The notes under the pieces are model-generated. The model saw only the letters and a program-made list of their open reading frames with translations. It was not told where the DNA came from and did not search any database. Positions 24,333 to 31,365 of a stretch of 42,527 nt of DNA are shown piece by piece. The stretch covers positions 1-42,527 of the forward strand of contig CAKRTC010000016.1 in the NCBI GenBank assembly GCA_934402055.1, read 5' to 3'. The position numbers were made by a program, and so were the translations under genes. This stretch comes from an uncultured Lachnospiraceae bacterium (lineage in GTDB: Bacteria > Bacillota > Clostridia > Lachnospirales > Lachnospiraceae). How positions within the stretch are numbered: position 1 is the stretch's first letter; each line of letters starts with the position of its first letter.

Positions 24333-24360
24333 AGTCTATCTTACCTGTTTATCTTAACCA

Positions 24361-25272
24361 TTACTGCGGAAGGATAAGTCCGAGACCCTTGATAACAGCC
24401 TGACCCTCTTCTGAACCGATGTAATCGAACCAAGTCTTAACAAGATCGTTCTGCTCTGAGATCTCGCCCATAGTTGCCATTACGAAAGGTCTTGAAAGGA
24501 GATACTTTCCTGCAAGGATGCTCTCCTCACTTGCATCTGCACCGTCAAGCTTAACTGCCTGTACAGTATCATCTACTACATCAAGTGATACATATCCGAT
24601 AGCACCCGGTGTTGAGGCAACCTTAGCGAGAACTCCGCCTGTTGAATCAAGCTCCTGTGCATACTTGCATGCATCCTCAAGCTTAAGCAGCTCCTCGAAG
24701 GCTGTTCTTGTTCCGGATCCGTTCTCACGTCCGATAACAACGATTGACTCATCCTTACCGCCGAGATCCTTCCAGTTTGTAACTTCTCCCTTATAGATCT
24801 TTGCAAGATCCTCGGAGCTTAAATCTGTAACTGTATTCTCCTTATCAACGATAACTGCGATACCGTCTATAGCAACAACATTCTCAACTGCGCCGCTCTC
24901 AAGCTCGCTGTCCTTAAGATTACGTGATGAGTTACCGATATCAACGCTGCCTGACTCAAGTGACTCGATTCCTGCACCCGAACCTGTGTACTCTGCTGTT
25001 ACATTGATGTCAGGATACTTCTCCATGAAGCTCTCTGACATAGCCTCACAAAGCTTCTCCATTGATGTTGAACCTGCAAGTGAGATGCTTCCCTTAAGAT
25101 CTGATGCAGGAGCCTCTGATGCAGCCTCTGTAGAAGCAGCCTCGCTTGACTCTGTTGCAGCAGCAGCTGCCGCTGTTGTAGTCTCTGTTGTTGATGATCC
25201 GCATCCTGCAAGACCTGCCGCAATTGCAGCTGCAGCACCGAATGCCAAAAGTTTCTTCAAATTCTTGTTCAT
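24361..25272 (-). CDS. pstS: phosphate-binding lipoprotein PstS
   Basis: This 303-residue lipoprotein is the extracytoplasmic phosphate receptor. The signal peptide ends in AGLAGCGSS (lipobox cysteine near residue 24) and is followed by an Ala/Thr/Ser/Glu-rich linker that tethers the protein to the membrane. Phosphate-binding blocks SLAGSTSMEKL, ITAEYTGSGAG-like (VTAEYTGSGAGIESL) and GRENGSGTRTAFEEL are intact. The start at 25272 has GGAGG 5 nt upstream; an in-frame codon four residues earlier is rejected. It is the first gene of the pst operon and would be the most strongly expressed. Confidence 0.96.
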   Translation of the reverse strand: MNKNLKKLLAFGAAAAIAAGLAGCGSSTTETTTAAAAAATESSEAASTEAASEAPASDLKGSISLAGSTSMEKLCEAMSESFMEKYPDINVTAEYTGSGAGIESLESGSVDIGNSSRNLKDSELESGAVENVVAIDGIAVIVDKENTVTDLSSEDLAKIYKGEVTNWKDLGGKDESIVVIGRENGSGTRTAFEELLKLEDACKYAQELDSTGGVLAKVASTPGAIGYVSLDVVDDTVQAVKLDGADASEESILAGKYLLSRPFVMATMGEISEQNDLVKTWFDYIGSEEGQAVIKGLGLILPQ

Positions 25273-25336
25273 AATGTCCTCCAAAAGTATTACCTAACTT
25301 TATTCTTTACAAACTTTTTTCTTGTTTACATCGGGA

Positions 25337-25382
25337 ATAATACGAGAGGATGGTAAAGAGCGTTATCGAAGTAATGTAAAAT
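25337..25382 (-). promoter_or_regulatory. candidate Pho box and -10 element of the pst operon
   Basis: On the minus strand TTTACAT (within 25374-25382) and TTTACC (25352-25357) lie about two DNA turns apart, followed by a TATTAT -10 (25337-25342) without a good -35. This fits a PhoP-activated promoter of Gram-positive type, where direct TTTACA-like repeats replace the -35. The exact repeat register is uncertain. Confidence 0.45.
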
Positions 25383-25388
25383 CTTAGT

Positions 25389-25420
25389 AAAAAAAAGAAG
25401 TTGCCTGAACGGCAACTCCT
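25389..25420 (-). terminator. terminator of hsp20
   Basis: AGTTGCC (25399-25405) pairs with GGCAACT (25411-25417), followed on the minus strand by a run of T. It ends the hsp20 transcript just before the pst control region. Confidence 0.85.
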
Positions 25421-25454
25421 TAAATTTAGGATGTACAAAATATGATTGGGGGAA

Positions 25455-25886
25455 TCATACTATGGAAATGAACTTATTCTCTTCTACAGGCTTTTCAACA
25501 TGCTTCGGCACTATAAGTGTAAGAACACCCTTGTCAAATTTAGCCTTAATATCATTCTGTGTAAGAGCATCTCCTACATAGAAGCTTCTGCTGCAGCTTC
25601 CTGTATAACGCTCCTTACGAATATACTTCTTGTTATCCTTAACATCATTGTTTTCTGTCTTCTCGGCAGAGATGAGGAGATATCCGTTATTAAGCTGAGC
25701 CTTAACATCATTCTTATCAAAGCCCGGAAGCTCTATCTCGATCTCGTAGTTATCCTCGCTCTCCTTGATATCTGTCTTCATAAAAGAGCCTGTCTGCGGA
25801 GTGTATCTCGCATTCTTATTACGATTGTCAATGTCATCAAAGAAATTATCAACAAAATTACCGCCAAATACGCTTGGAATAAACAT
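25455..25886 (-). CDS. small heat-shock protein, Hsp20/alpha-crystallin family
   Basis: This 143-residue ATP-independent chaperone has an alpha-crystallin domain from about residue 35 (KTDIKESEDNYEIEIELPGF) to a C-terminal beta-strand GVLTLIVPK. An unstructured N-terminus begins MFIPSVFGGNFVDNFFDD, as in many clostridial Hsp20 proteins. The start at 25886 has GGAGG 6 nt upstream. An in-frame ATG at 25964 would extend the protein by 26 residues but coincides with the predicted RNA start and is rejected. A perfect CIRCE operator overlaps the promoter, so the gene should be repressed by HrcA and induced by heat. Confidence 0.95.
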   Translation of the reverse strand: MFIPSVFGGNFVDNFFDDIDNRNKNARYTPQTGSFMKTDIKESEDNYEIEIELPGFDKNDVKAQLNNGYLLISAEKTENNDVKDNKKYIRKERYTGSCSRSFYVGDALTQNDIKAKFDKGVLTLIVPKHVEKPVEENKFISIV

Positions 25887-25970
25887 AAGTACCCTCCTAT
25901 AATTCACACGGCCTGCTGCCGTAAAGTTCTTAATCTGTTTCAAAGGATCTCTTTCCTTTGTCATGACTAT

Positions 25971-25999
25971 GTTATATCACCCTTGTTAGCACTCGTCAA
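25971..25999 (-). promoter_or_regulatory. promoter of hsp20
   Basis: On the minus strand TTGACG (25994-25999) and TATAAC (25971-25976) are 17 bp apart. The -35 lies inside the CIRCE element, so HrcA binding would block polymerase. Confidence 0.85.
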
Positions 26000-26012
26000 T
26001 ACTGAGTGCTAA
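25986..26012. promoter_or_regulatory. CIRCE operator (HrcA binding site)
   Basis: TTAGCACTC and GAGTGCTAA are separated by nine bases, an exact match to the CIRCE consensus. It overlaps the hsp20 promoter and, on the same strand, the last codons and stop codon of the HAD gene. Confidence 0.97.
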
Positions 26013-26750
26013 CAAATTTTGTGAACTTTCCGTGAATGCAAAAAGCCGGCGCACAGCTTCCGGTATGTCTGTCAAACTGTCAACTACTGCATCTATCTTA
26101 TCTGACATAGCCTCCGGTATCTCCTTTGACGGATCTCTTCTGTAGAAACAGGTCTTCATACCGTAATTGCTGCCCCCGGTCATATCTGAGCTAAACGAAT
26201 CCCCTACCATTACTGTATCCTCCGGCTGTATCTTTTTATCCCTGCCTTTATTAAGTATACGGAAGGCTTCGTCATAATATTCCGACGCTGGCTTTGATGC
26301 ACCTATTTTTTCGGAAATAAAGCTGTAATCAAAATACTTGTCCATCCCGGCCACAGCTATCCTGTTCATCTGCTGACCGTAGGGCCCGTTGCTTGCCGCG
26401 CAGAGTATATATTTACCGTGCAATGCTTCAAGCATATCCATTGCTCCCGGAATAATTATCGCACTGTCATAGAATTCCTTCCTGAAGTACTCCTCAAATA
26501 CATTTCCGTCAAATTTTATATCCAGTACCTCGAATATCATATTCCAGCGTATCTTCTTAAGCTCTGTGAAAGTGAGCGTTCCCTGCTCTATCCTGTTCCA
26601 CAGCTTATCATTTTCCTCCTTGAAGGTCTTATACATCCAAGGCTCGTATTCCCTTAGTCCGAAATGTGCAAAGCCCTTTTTCATAGTGCTTCGCACGAAT
26701 TCATCAAAATCCAGTAAGGTATTGTCTATATCTATAAATACTGCTTTCAT
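25986..26750 (-). CDS. HAD-superfamily hydrolase (YjjG-like phosphatase)
   Basis: This 254-residue cytoplasmic phosphatase has the HAD motifs in order: the nucleophile aspartates in FIDIDNTLLDF, the serine/threonine motif CAASNGPYGQQ, the lysine in GASKPASEYYDEA and the acidic motif DTVMVGDSFSSDMTGG. It resembles YjjG-type nucleotidases. The last residues (LALSIDEC plus stop) are encoded by the CIRCE operator of the downstream hsp20 gene, so the C-terminus is probably an unconstrained extension. Two ATGs (26753, 26750) share one AAGG ribosome site, and the inner one fits better. Confidence 0.88.
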   Translation of the reverse strand: MKAVFIDIDNTLLDFDEFVRSTMKKGFAHFGLREYEPWMYKTFKEENDKLWNRIEQGTLTFTELKKIRWNMIFEVLDIKFDGNVFEEYFRKEFYDSAIIIPGAMDMLEALHGKYILCAASNGPYGQQMNRIAVAGMDKYFDYSFISEKIGASKPASEYYDEAFRILNKGRDKKIQPEDTVMVGDSFSSDMTGGSNYGMKTCFYRRDPSKEIPEAMSDKIDAVVDSLTDIPEAVRRLFAFTESSQNLLALSIDEC

Positions 26751-26838
26751 CATCCTTCACCTTGTAAATGCGGCATCCGTCGAAGGCCGCTGTGCTTTTA
26801 ATACCGGTTCGCATTGCCGAACCTATGTACATCTGCCT

Positions 26839-26878
26839 GTGAACCACCCATCACCTAAAGATAGTGGGTTTTACGCCC
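26839..26878 (-). mobile_element. possible orphan IS200/IS605-type right end
   Basis: On the minus strand an ACCCAC arm, TTTAGGTGATGGGT and a final GGTTCAC form the kind of subterminal hairpin plus TTCAC-like end found at the right ends of IS200/IS605 elements with TnpB, where it also ends the guide RNA scaffold. No tnpA or tnpB gene is near. The call rests on recalled resemblance only. The rest of the 320 bp gap (26754-27074) shows only a terminator and AT-rich DNA. Confidence 0.35.
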
Positions 26879-27002
26879 TTTATTATAAAAACTCCGATAT
26901 ACCTAAATCATCAATATTGCTTTAATAGAAGTTATTAGCTGATTCTATCATATCTATTCAATTATTTGTGCAGCATCCGTCAACACAGACAAAATTCGTA
27001 CA

Positions 27003-27056
27003 TAAAAACGACCATTGTAAGCGGCACTACCCGGCAGCTACACAATGATCGTTTTT
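27003..27056 (-). terminator. terminator of the anion transporter gene
   Basis: AAAACGATCATTGTGTAG-type arms on the minus strand pair with CAATGGTCGTTTT around a central GC-rich loop, followed by a T run. It lies 19 bp after the stop codon of the 27075-28517 gene. Confidence 0.8.
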
Positions 27057-27074
27057 AATTAATTGCCAAAGACT

Positions 27075-28517
27075 TTACGGCAAAGCTATTATCTTGGATG
27101 CAAGAGGGTACACAAGTGTAAGCATAACCACAAAGGACAGTATTATAAATACCAGATTTGCTTTCAGTACACCTCTGACGCTTGCATGTCCCGGTGCATA
27201 GATAAGCGGAGCCGGTGCACAAGCCGATGGAGTGAGTGATGCCATTGAGGATGCGAAGCCGATAAGTACCGCATATGCTCCGAGATCAACACTTCCGCCG
27301 CTTAAAAGAGCTATTCCTACATTAAAAAACAGCACCATGGTTACAACATTCGACAGGAAATTCGTCATTATCAAGGCTGCGGTCGTAAGCAGCATCATAG
27401 CCGTAAACGGTGATAAGCTTCCGAATGCGGGCTTGATAATATTACTCAGCCACAAGCTGATACCTGTTTCCTCCGACGAAAACGGTGTAGACATTACGCA
27501 TACCACGCCTGCAAATATTATTGCAGAAATCGGAAGACTTCCTGCTGCCTTGCCGTAATCAAGTATAGGCTCGCCGTCAAGCTTGATAAAAGACAATGCA
27601 CATACCGCAAGTATCGCAGGAACGACAACACCGACCTTACTCATATAGGCACATACTGTCGGAAAAGCGCCCTTAAGCACTTCGGGAAGAAGTATTGCAA
27701 GTACTGTCAGAACAAATATCACTGCCGTGATCCTGCTCTTCTTGTCCCATGGACGAGGTGTACTGCTGAAACCGTCAAAATCAAATTCCATAAACTTTGA
27801 GGTGTCGGGATGTCTTATTGCGACAGCCGCCATCATAACAATAAACATTACCGCCGCAAACGGTATGCCTATACCGAGCCATTTTCCGTAGCTTATCACT
27901 ATACCCAGACTGCTCTCCATCATACCGATAAGTATAAGCACAGGAGCATGAGCTATAGGTGAGGCTATAGATATAACAACATTACACCAGAGAATGCCGA
28001 TGAACATGCAGGAGTAAAACGCCTCGCCCTTCTTTAGTCCTATCTTTTCCGCAAGTGCGACCGCCAGACCCACATATATTACGGCAAGTGAAAGATTATC
28101 CACAAACATGCCTATAACAAGATTGGATAAAAAGAACAGTCCAAGAAATACATACGGACGTTTGCGGGCTATCTTCCTTGTAATGAACCAGGCTGCGATC
28201 TTATCGATCACTCCGGTCTCCTTAAGGGCATAATTGAGCAGAGAAAATACGATCATCGTAATTACCGCAAAATGTCCCATGGAACCTGCCCATACCGCAT
28301 TTGCAGACATTGCTCCGGTCATGACAAGGAGCCCAAGAAACAAAAGTGCGCACCAGTTTGTATTGACCGTAAGCCACAGATACAGTGTAGGGATGGTTAC
28401 AGCAAGGACATTTACACCGAGTAAAGTCAAGCCGTTATCGGGTCTTATCCCTGCTTTGATAAGCAGACCGGCTGCCAATGCTATTCCGAAATGAATATAT
28501 GTTTTTGTACTGTTCAT
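27075..28517 (-). CDS. SLC13-type anion (di/tricarboxylate or sulfate) transporter
   Basis: This 480-residue polytopic membrane protein has about 11-12 hydrophobic segments and fits the divalent anion:sodium symporter and related ion-transporter superfamily. The two halves each carry a helix-hairpin region: SNLVIGMFVDNLSLAVIYV in the first, and TAALIMTNFLSNVVTMVLFF then SMASLTPSACAPAPLIYAPG in the second, where substrate and sodium usually bind. Substrate cannot be assigned from sequence. AAGGCGG lies upstream of the start. It is monocistronic with its own terminator. Confidence 0.8.
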   Translation of the reverse strand: MNSTKTYIHFGIALAAGLLIKAGIRPDNGLTLLGVNVLAVTIPTLYLWLTVNTNWCALLFLGLLVMTGAMSANAVWAGSMGHFAVITMIVFSLLNYALKETGVIDKIAAWFITRKIARKRPYVFLGLFFLSNLVIGMFVDNLSLAVIYVGLAVALAEKIGLKKGEAFYSCMFIGILWCNVVISIASPIAHAPVLILIGMMESSLGIVISYGKWLGIGIPFAAVMFIVMMAAVAIRHPDTSKFMEFDFDGFSSTPRPWDKKSRITAVIFVLTVLAILLPEVLKGAFPTVCAYMSKVGVVVPAILAVCALSFIKLDGEPILDYGKAAGSLPISAIIFAGVVCVMSTPFSSEETGISLWLSNIIKPAFGSLSPFTAMMLLTTAALIMTNFLSNVVTMVLFFNVGIALLSGGSVDLGAYAVLIGFASSMASLTPSACAPAPLIYAPGHASVRGVLKANLVFIILSFVVMLTLVYPLASKIIALP

Positions 28518-28587
28518 AACAACTTCACCGCCTTAAAAAAGATGTTGATGAAGTTATATCAAAACAGTCTGTTATCGTAAAATATCA

Positions 28588-28631
28588 AAGAAAAGCAGTT
28601 TGCTATAGTTATGTTCTATAACAAACTGCTT
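28588..28631 (-). terminator. terminator of pyruvate kinase
   Basis: AAGCAGTTTG and CAAACTGCTT arms with further TATAG/CTATA pairing form a stem of about 16 bp, followed on the minus strand by TTTTCTTT, 5 bp after the pyk stop codon. Confidence 0.85.
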
Positions 28632-28635
28632 AAGC

Positions 28636-30054
28636 TTAGTCTCTGCTCATTATTCTTATTGTATTTGTCTGTACACTGTTTCCGAGCGGAAGTCCGGCTG
28701 TAAGCACTGCCGAACCCTTTTCCTTAATAAAGCCTGCTTCTATTGCCTTATCAAATGCGGTCTTAAACAGCATGCCTGAATCATTTATAAATTCAAGCTG
28801 CATAGGCGTAACTCCCCATACAAGTCCTAACTGATAATAGGTCTTGATAGTGGGTGTGAATCCTATGATACTGCACGGAGGTCTGTACTTTGATAGCATC
28901 CTTGCGGTATATCCTGCCTGTGTGACCGTTATTATCGCATCGGCATCTATATCGATAGCCGTGAGTCCGCTCGCATGAGAGATAGCATTGGTAACATTTG
29001 CAGTATCAGGCAGCTTCTGCTCACGGAAACGATTGTCATAATTGATATCCTTTTCCGTATATTCGGCAATATCAGACATAGTCCTTACAGCCTCGATTGG
29101 ATATTTTCCTGCGGCTGTTTCCCCCGAAAGCATGATTGCACCGGTTCCGTCATATATCGCATTGGCAACGTCCGTAACCTCTGCTCTTGTCGGTCTCGGA
29201 TTCCGTACCATGGACTCCAGCATCTGAGTAGCCGTTATTACTATCTTACCTGTAAATGTTGCCTTCTTGATGATGAGCTTCTGTATCGCAGGTATCTCTC
29301 TGATAGGTATCTCAACACCGAGATCTCCTCTTGCTATCATTACACCGTCCGATACCGCAAGTATCTCGTCTATATTATTGACACCCTCACGGTTCTCTAT
29401 CTTGGATATGATAGCTATCTTTTCTCCGTGATGCTCTTTAAGCAGGAACTTAAGTTCCTTGACATCATCTGCGCAGCGCACAAAGGAAGCAGCGATATAA
29501 TCAACATCATTCTCAATACCAAAGAGCAGATCGCTGCGGTCCTTTTCACTTACAAAAGGAAGTCCGATGCTTACATCCGGGACATTTACTCCCTTATGGT
29601 TTGATATCTCTCCGCCGTTTATAACTGTACATACAATATCTTGTCCGGATATTGCCTTGACCTTAAGCGCTACGGCTCCGTCATCTATCAGTATGCTGCA
29701 GCCGCTCTTAACATCCTTATACAAACCCGGATAGCTAATGGCAGCCTTATCCTTGGTTCCCAAAAAGTCGCCCGAAGTGAGCACAAAATCCTGTCCTGCC
29801 TCAAGACAGACCTTGCCCTCCTCAAAATCCTTAAGTCTTATCTCAGGGCCGCTTGTATCAAGCATTATGGCAACAGGGAGTCCAAGCTCCTTACGCATAG
29901 CCTTGACTCTGTTAATGGTCTCAAGATGTGATTCATGTGTTCCGTGAGAAAAATTAAGACGGGCTACATTCATCCCGCTCAGCATCAGCTCCTTAAGTAC
30001 CTCATCCGAAGCCGTTGCCGGACCCATCGTACAGACTATCTTGGTTTTCCTCAT
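28636..30054 (-). CDS. pyk: pyruvate kinase
   Basis: This 472-residue glycolytic enzyme transfers phosphate from phosphoenolpyruvate to ADP. It begins RKTKIVCTMGPATAS, has NFSHGTHESH (substrate and cation site), KIENREGVNNIDEI and the active-site signatures GVMIARGDLGVEIP and ATQMLESM. The C-terminal allosteric domain runs to the end (GSAVLTAGLPLGNSVQTNTIRI). It lacks the extra PEP-utiliser domain present in many Bacilli enzymes. GGAGGAAG precedes the ATG by 6-9 nt. The gap to the thioesterase gene upstream is about 140 bp, so co-transcription is possible. Confidence 0.97.
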   Translation of the reverse strand: MRKTKIVCTMGPATASDEVLKELMLSGMNVARLNFSHGTHESHLETINRVKAMRKELGLPVAIMLDTSGPEIRLKDFEEGKVCLEAGQDFVLTSGDFLGTKDKAAISYPGLYKDVKSGCSILIDDGAVALKVKAISGQDIVCTVINGGEISNHKGVNVPDVSIGLPFVSEKDRSDLLFGIENDVDYIAASFVRCADDVKELKFLLKEHHGEKIAIISKIENREGVNNIDEILAVSDGVMIARGDLGVEIPIREIPAIQKLIIKKATFTGKIVITATQMLESMVRNPRPTRAEVTDVANAIYDGTGAIMLSGETAAGKYPIEAVRTMSDIAEYTEKDINYDNRFREQKLPDTANVTNAISHASGLTAIDIDADAIITVTQAGYTARMLSKYRPPCSIIGFTPTIKTYYQLGLVWGVTPMQLEFINDSGMLFKTAFDKAIEAGFIKEKGSAVLTAGLPLGNSVQTNTIRIMSRD

Positions 30055-30191
30055 TTATATCTTCCTCCGTGATGCCGACTACGGCATCTGTCTCTCTACC
30101 CTTTATAAATACCTTCATAAAACTATCGATTCATTTTAACACGAAGGAGGACGCTTTTGCCATGAAGTTTATGTCAAATGTAAATGTTTTC

Positions 30192-30569
30192 CTATGCCAG
30201 TCTTGCCATAAATGCTTCGTTGTTGATAATTGCTCTTTTGTGTGTGCCGGTTCCGATAAGTCCCTTATCATCATAAGCATTTAACTCGAATACAAGCTTC
30301 TTGCCGTTAACTTCCGTCAAAGTACACTCGCATCTTACCGTCTTGCCTACAGGAGTTGCCGATACATGCTTTATATCAACAGAGGTTCCTACAGTTCCGT
30401 CTCCCTCCTGCATATAAGGCTGTACACAGTCTGCGCAGGTATTCTCCATTAAAGCGATCATGCTCGGTGTTGCATAGACCGGAAGCAGGCCGCTTCCGAC
30501 CTTACTTGCCGTAAGCTCCTCAGTTACAACTATACTCTTCTCATTTTTGATTCCCGACTGAAGTTCCAT
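30192..30569 (-). CDS. FlK-like acyl-CoA thioesterase (hot-dog fold)
   Basis: This 125-residue single hot-dog domain resembles the fluoroacetyl-CoA thioesterase FlK. The catalytic residues of FlK (Thr, Glu and His spaced 8 and 26 apart) have exact counterparts T34, E42 and H68, in YATPSMIALMENTC and SVDIKHVSATPVG. Many anaerobes carry such proteins without any link to fluoroacetate, so the natural acyl-CoA is unknown; a housekeeping role in clearing small acyl-CoAs is plausible. AAGGAGAA lies upstream of the start. It lies just beyond the repeat-rich region at 30589-30855. Confidence 0.88.
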   Translation of the reverse strand: MELQSGIKNEKSIVVTEELTASKVGSGLLPVYATPSMIALMENTCADCVQPYMQEGDGTVGTSVDIKHVSATPVGKTVRCECTLTEVNGKKLVFELNAYDDKGLIGTGTHKRAIINNEAFMARLA

Positions 30570-30588
30570 ATATCTTCTCCTTCCTACT

Positions 30589-30756
30589 TTATCAATTAAT
30601 TACCGATTGCTTCGTACTTCGTACTCTCGCAATCCTACGAAAATTCGCACCCGCTTCTTTCGAAGCTTTGTGCTCATTTTCGTTTGGCCGTCCTATAGCC
30701 GTCTTCGCAGCTGCAAGCCGCTGCTTCAACGTCTGCAGTCCGGCTTTAATCGATAA
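30589..30756. repeat. MITE-like 168 bp element, copy A
   Basis: The ends are imperfect terminal inverted repeats of about 21 bp. The interior, running from GATTGCTTCGTACTTCGTAC to GTCCGGCTTTAATCG, is almost identical to 36838-37005 and has the same length. A third copy begins at about 42467 and is cut by the window end. No coding capacity. This element, the ~90 bp repeat copy 3 and a terminator fill the 389 bp gap 30570-30958. Confidence 0.8.
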
Positions 30757-30763
30757 TAAAAAA

Positions 30764-30855
30764 ATGTGCCTTGATACACTATCGCGCCGAATACGCTTGC
30801 TTGCGACAATTTTCTCCTTCACACAAGTCAAACATCCTGCGGAGCGTTTGTCATT
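30764..30855. repeat. dispersed ~90 bp intergenic repeat, copy 3
   Basis: Starts ATGTGCCTTGATACA and includes CTTGCTTGCGACAATTTTC. It aligns along its length with 5554-5640 and 18841-18934, same orientation. It begins 7 bp after MITE-like copy A ends, so the two repeats form a composite here. Confidence 0.65.
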
Positions 30856-30884
30856 TCATCAGGAGATCCGTGTCCTGTGAAATG

Positions 30885-30928
30885 AAAAAAATGCCCTGAC
30901 TTTCCGCATTATGGTCTGTCAAGGCTTT
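30885..30928 (-). terminator. terminator of the aldehyde dehydrogenase operon
   Basis: On the minus strand GCCTTGAC pairs with GTCAGGGC (one G-U pair), followed by a run of seven T. It lies about 30 bp after the stop codon of the small gene at 30959-31267. Confidence 0.75.
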
Positions 30929-30958
30929 TGTCGGTTTAATTATAAAATATATATTTGA

Positions 30959-31267
30959 TCAAAGCAAATCTTTATTTGCGAGAATTTCCTTAATTACGAC
31001 TGTCTTAGGATCCTCTGCATCTATAAGGACTCTTGCCTTCAATACTTCCTGTCCTTTGTTTGCCGCTGCTTCCAATCTCTCAATCAGCTTTACTTTGGCT
31101 TCCAAGTCCGGAATTCCGTTCTTTTCAGCTGTAAGATATGCCTCTCCGGCTCTTATAAGCTCATCATCCGGCAGTGATGATCCGGATCCACAGAAGAAAT
31201 AACTGTCCATAGCCAGCTTTTCTCCGGCTACTATCTCATCAATTTTCTTTAAAAGTTCTTCTTTCAT
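30959..31267 (-). CDS. small protein of unknown function downstream of the aldehyde dehydrogenase gene
   Basis: I do not recognise a family. The 102 residues are soluble-looking and mostly helical, with a short cysteine/glycine/serine stretch YFFCGSGSSLPDDEL near residue 20 and a charged helical middle (LEAKVKLIERLEAAANKG). The start at 31267 is chosen because an upstream TTG frame (31360) would add an unlikely 31-residue leader, and AAGG lies 10 nt before this ATG. It follows the CoA-acylating aldehyde dehydrogenase by about 100 bp and shares its terminator, so they probably form a two-gene operon. It could be a small partner or regulator of that enzyme. Confidence 0.7.
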   Translation of the reverse strand: MKEELLKKIDEIVAGEKLAMDSYFFCGSGSSLPDDELIRAGEAYLTAEKNGIPDLEAKVKLIERLEAAANKGQEVLKARVLIDAEDPKTVVIKEILANKDLL

Positions 31268-31365
31268 ATTTAATGTACCTTTGCAGACAGAATCACGGCT
31301 TGCGCCGTGCGGTACGAATACCGCAGGCACAAACCGTAATTCCTGGTTTTGTATGAACAATTCGC

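Noticed and set aside
25887..25964. An N-terminal 26-residue extension of Hsp20
   Set aside because: The upstream ATG coincides with the predicted RNA start and has no ribosome site, while the internal ATG has GGAGG and gives the usual family N-terminus.
30592..30831. A small minus-strand open frame across the repeat block
   Set aside because: It runs through MITE-like copy A and the ~90 bp repeat, and such frames arise from the repeats themselves.
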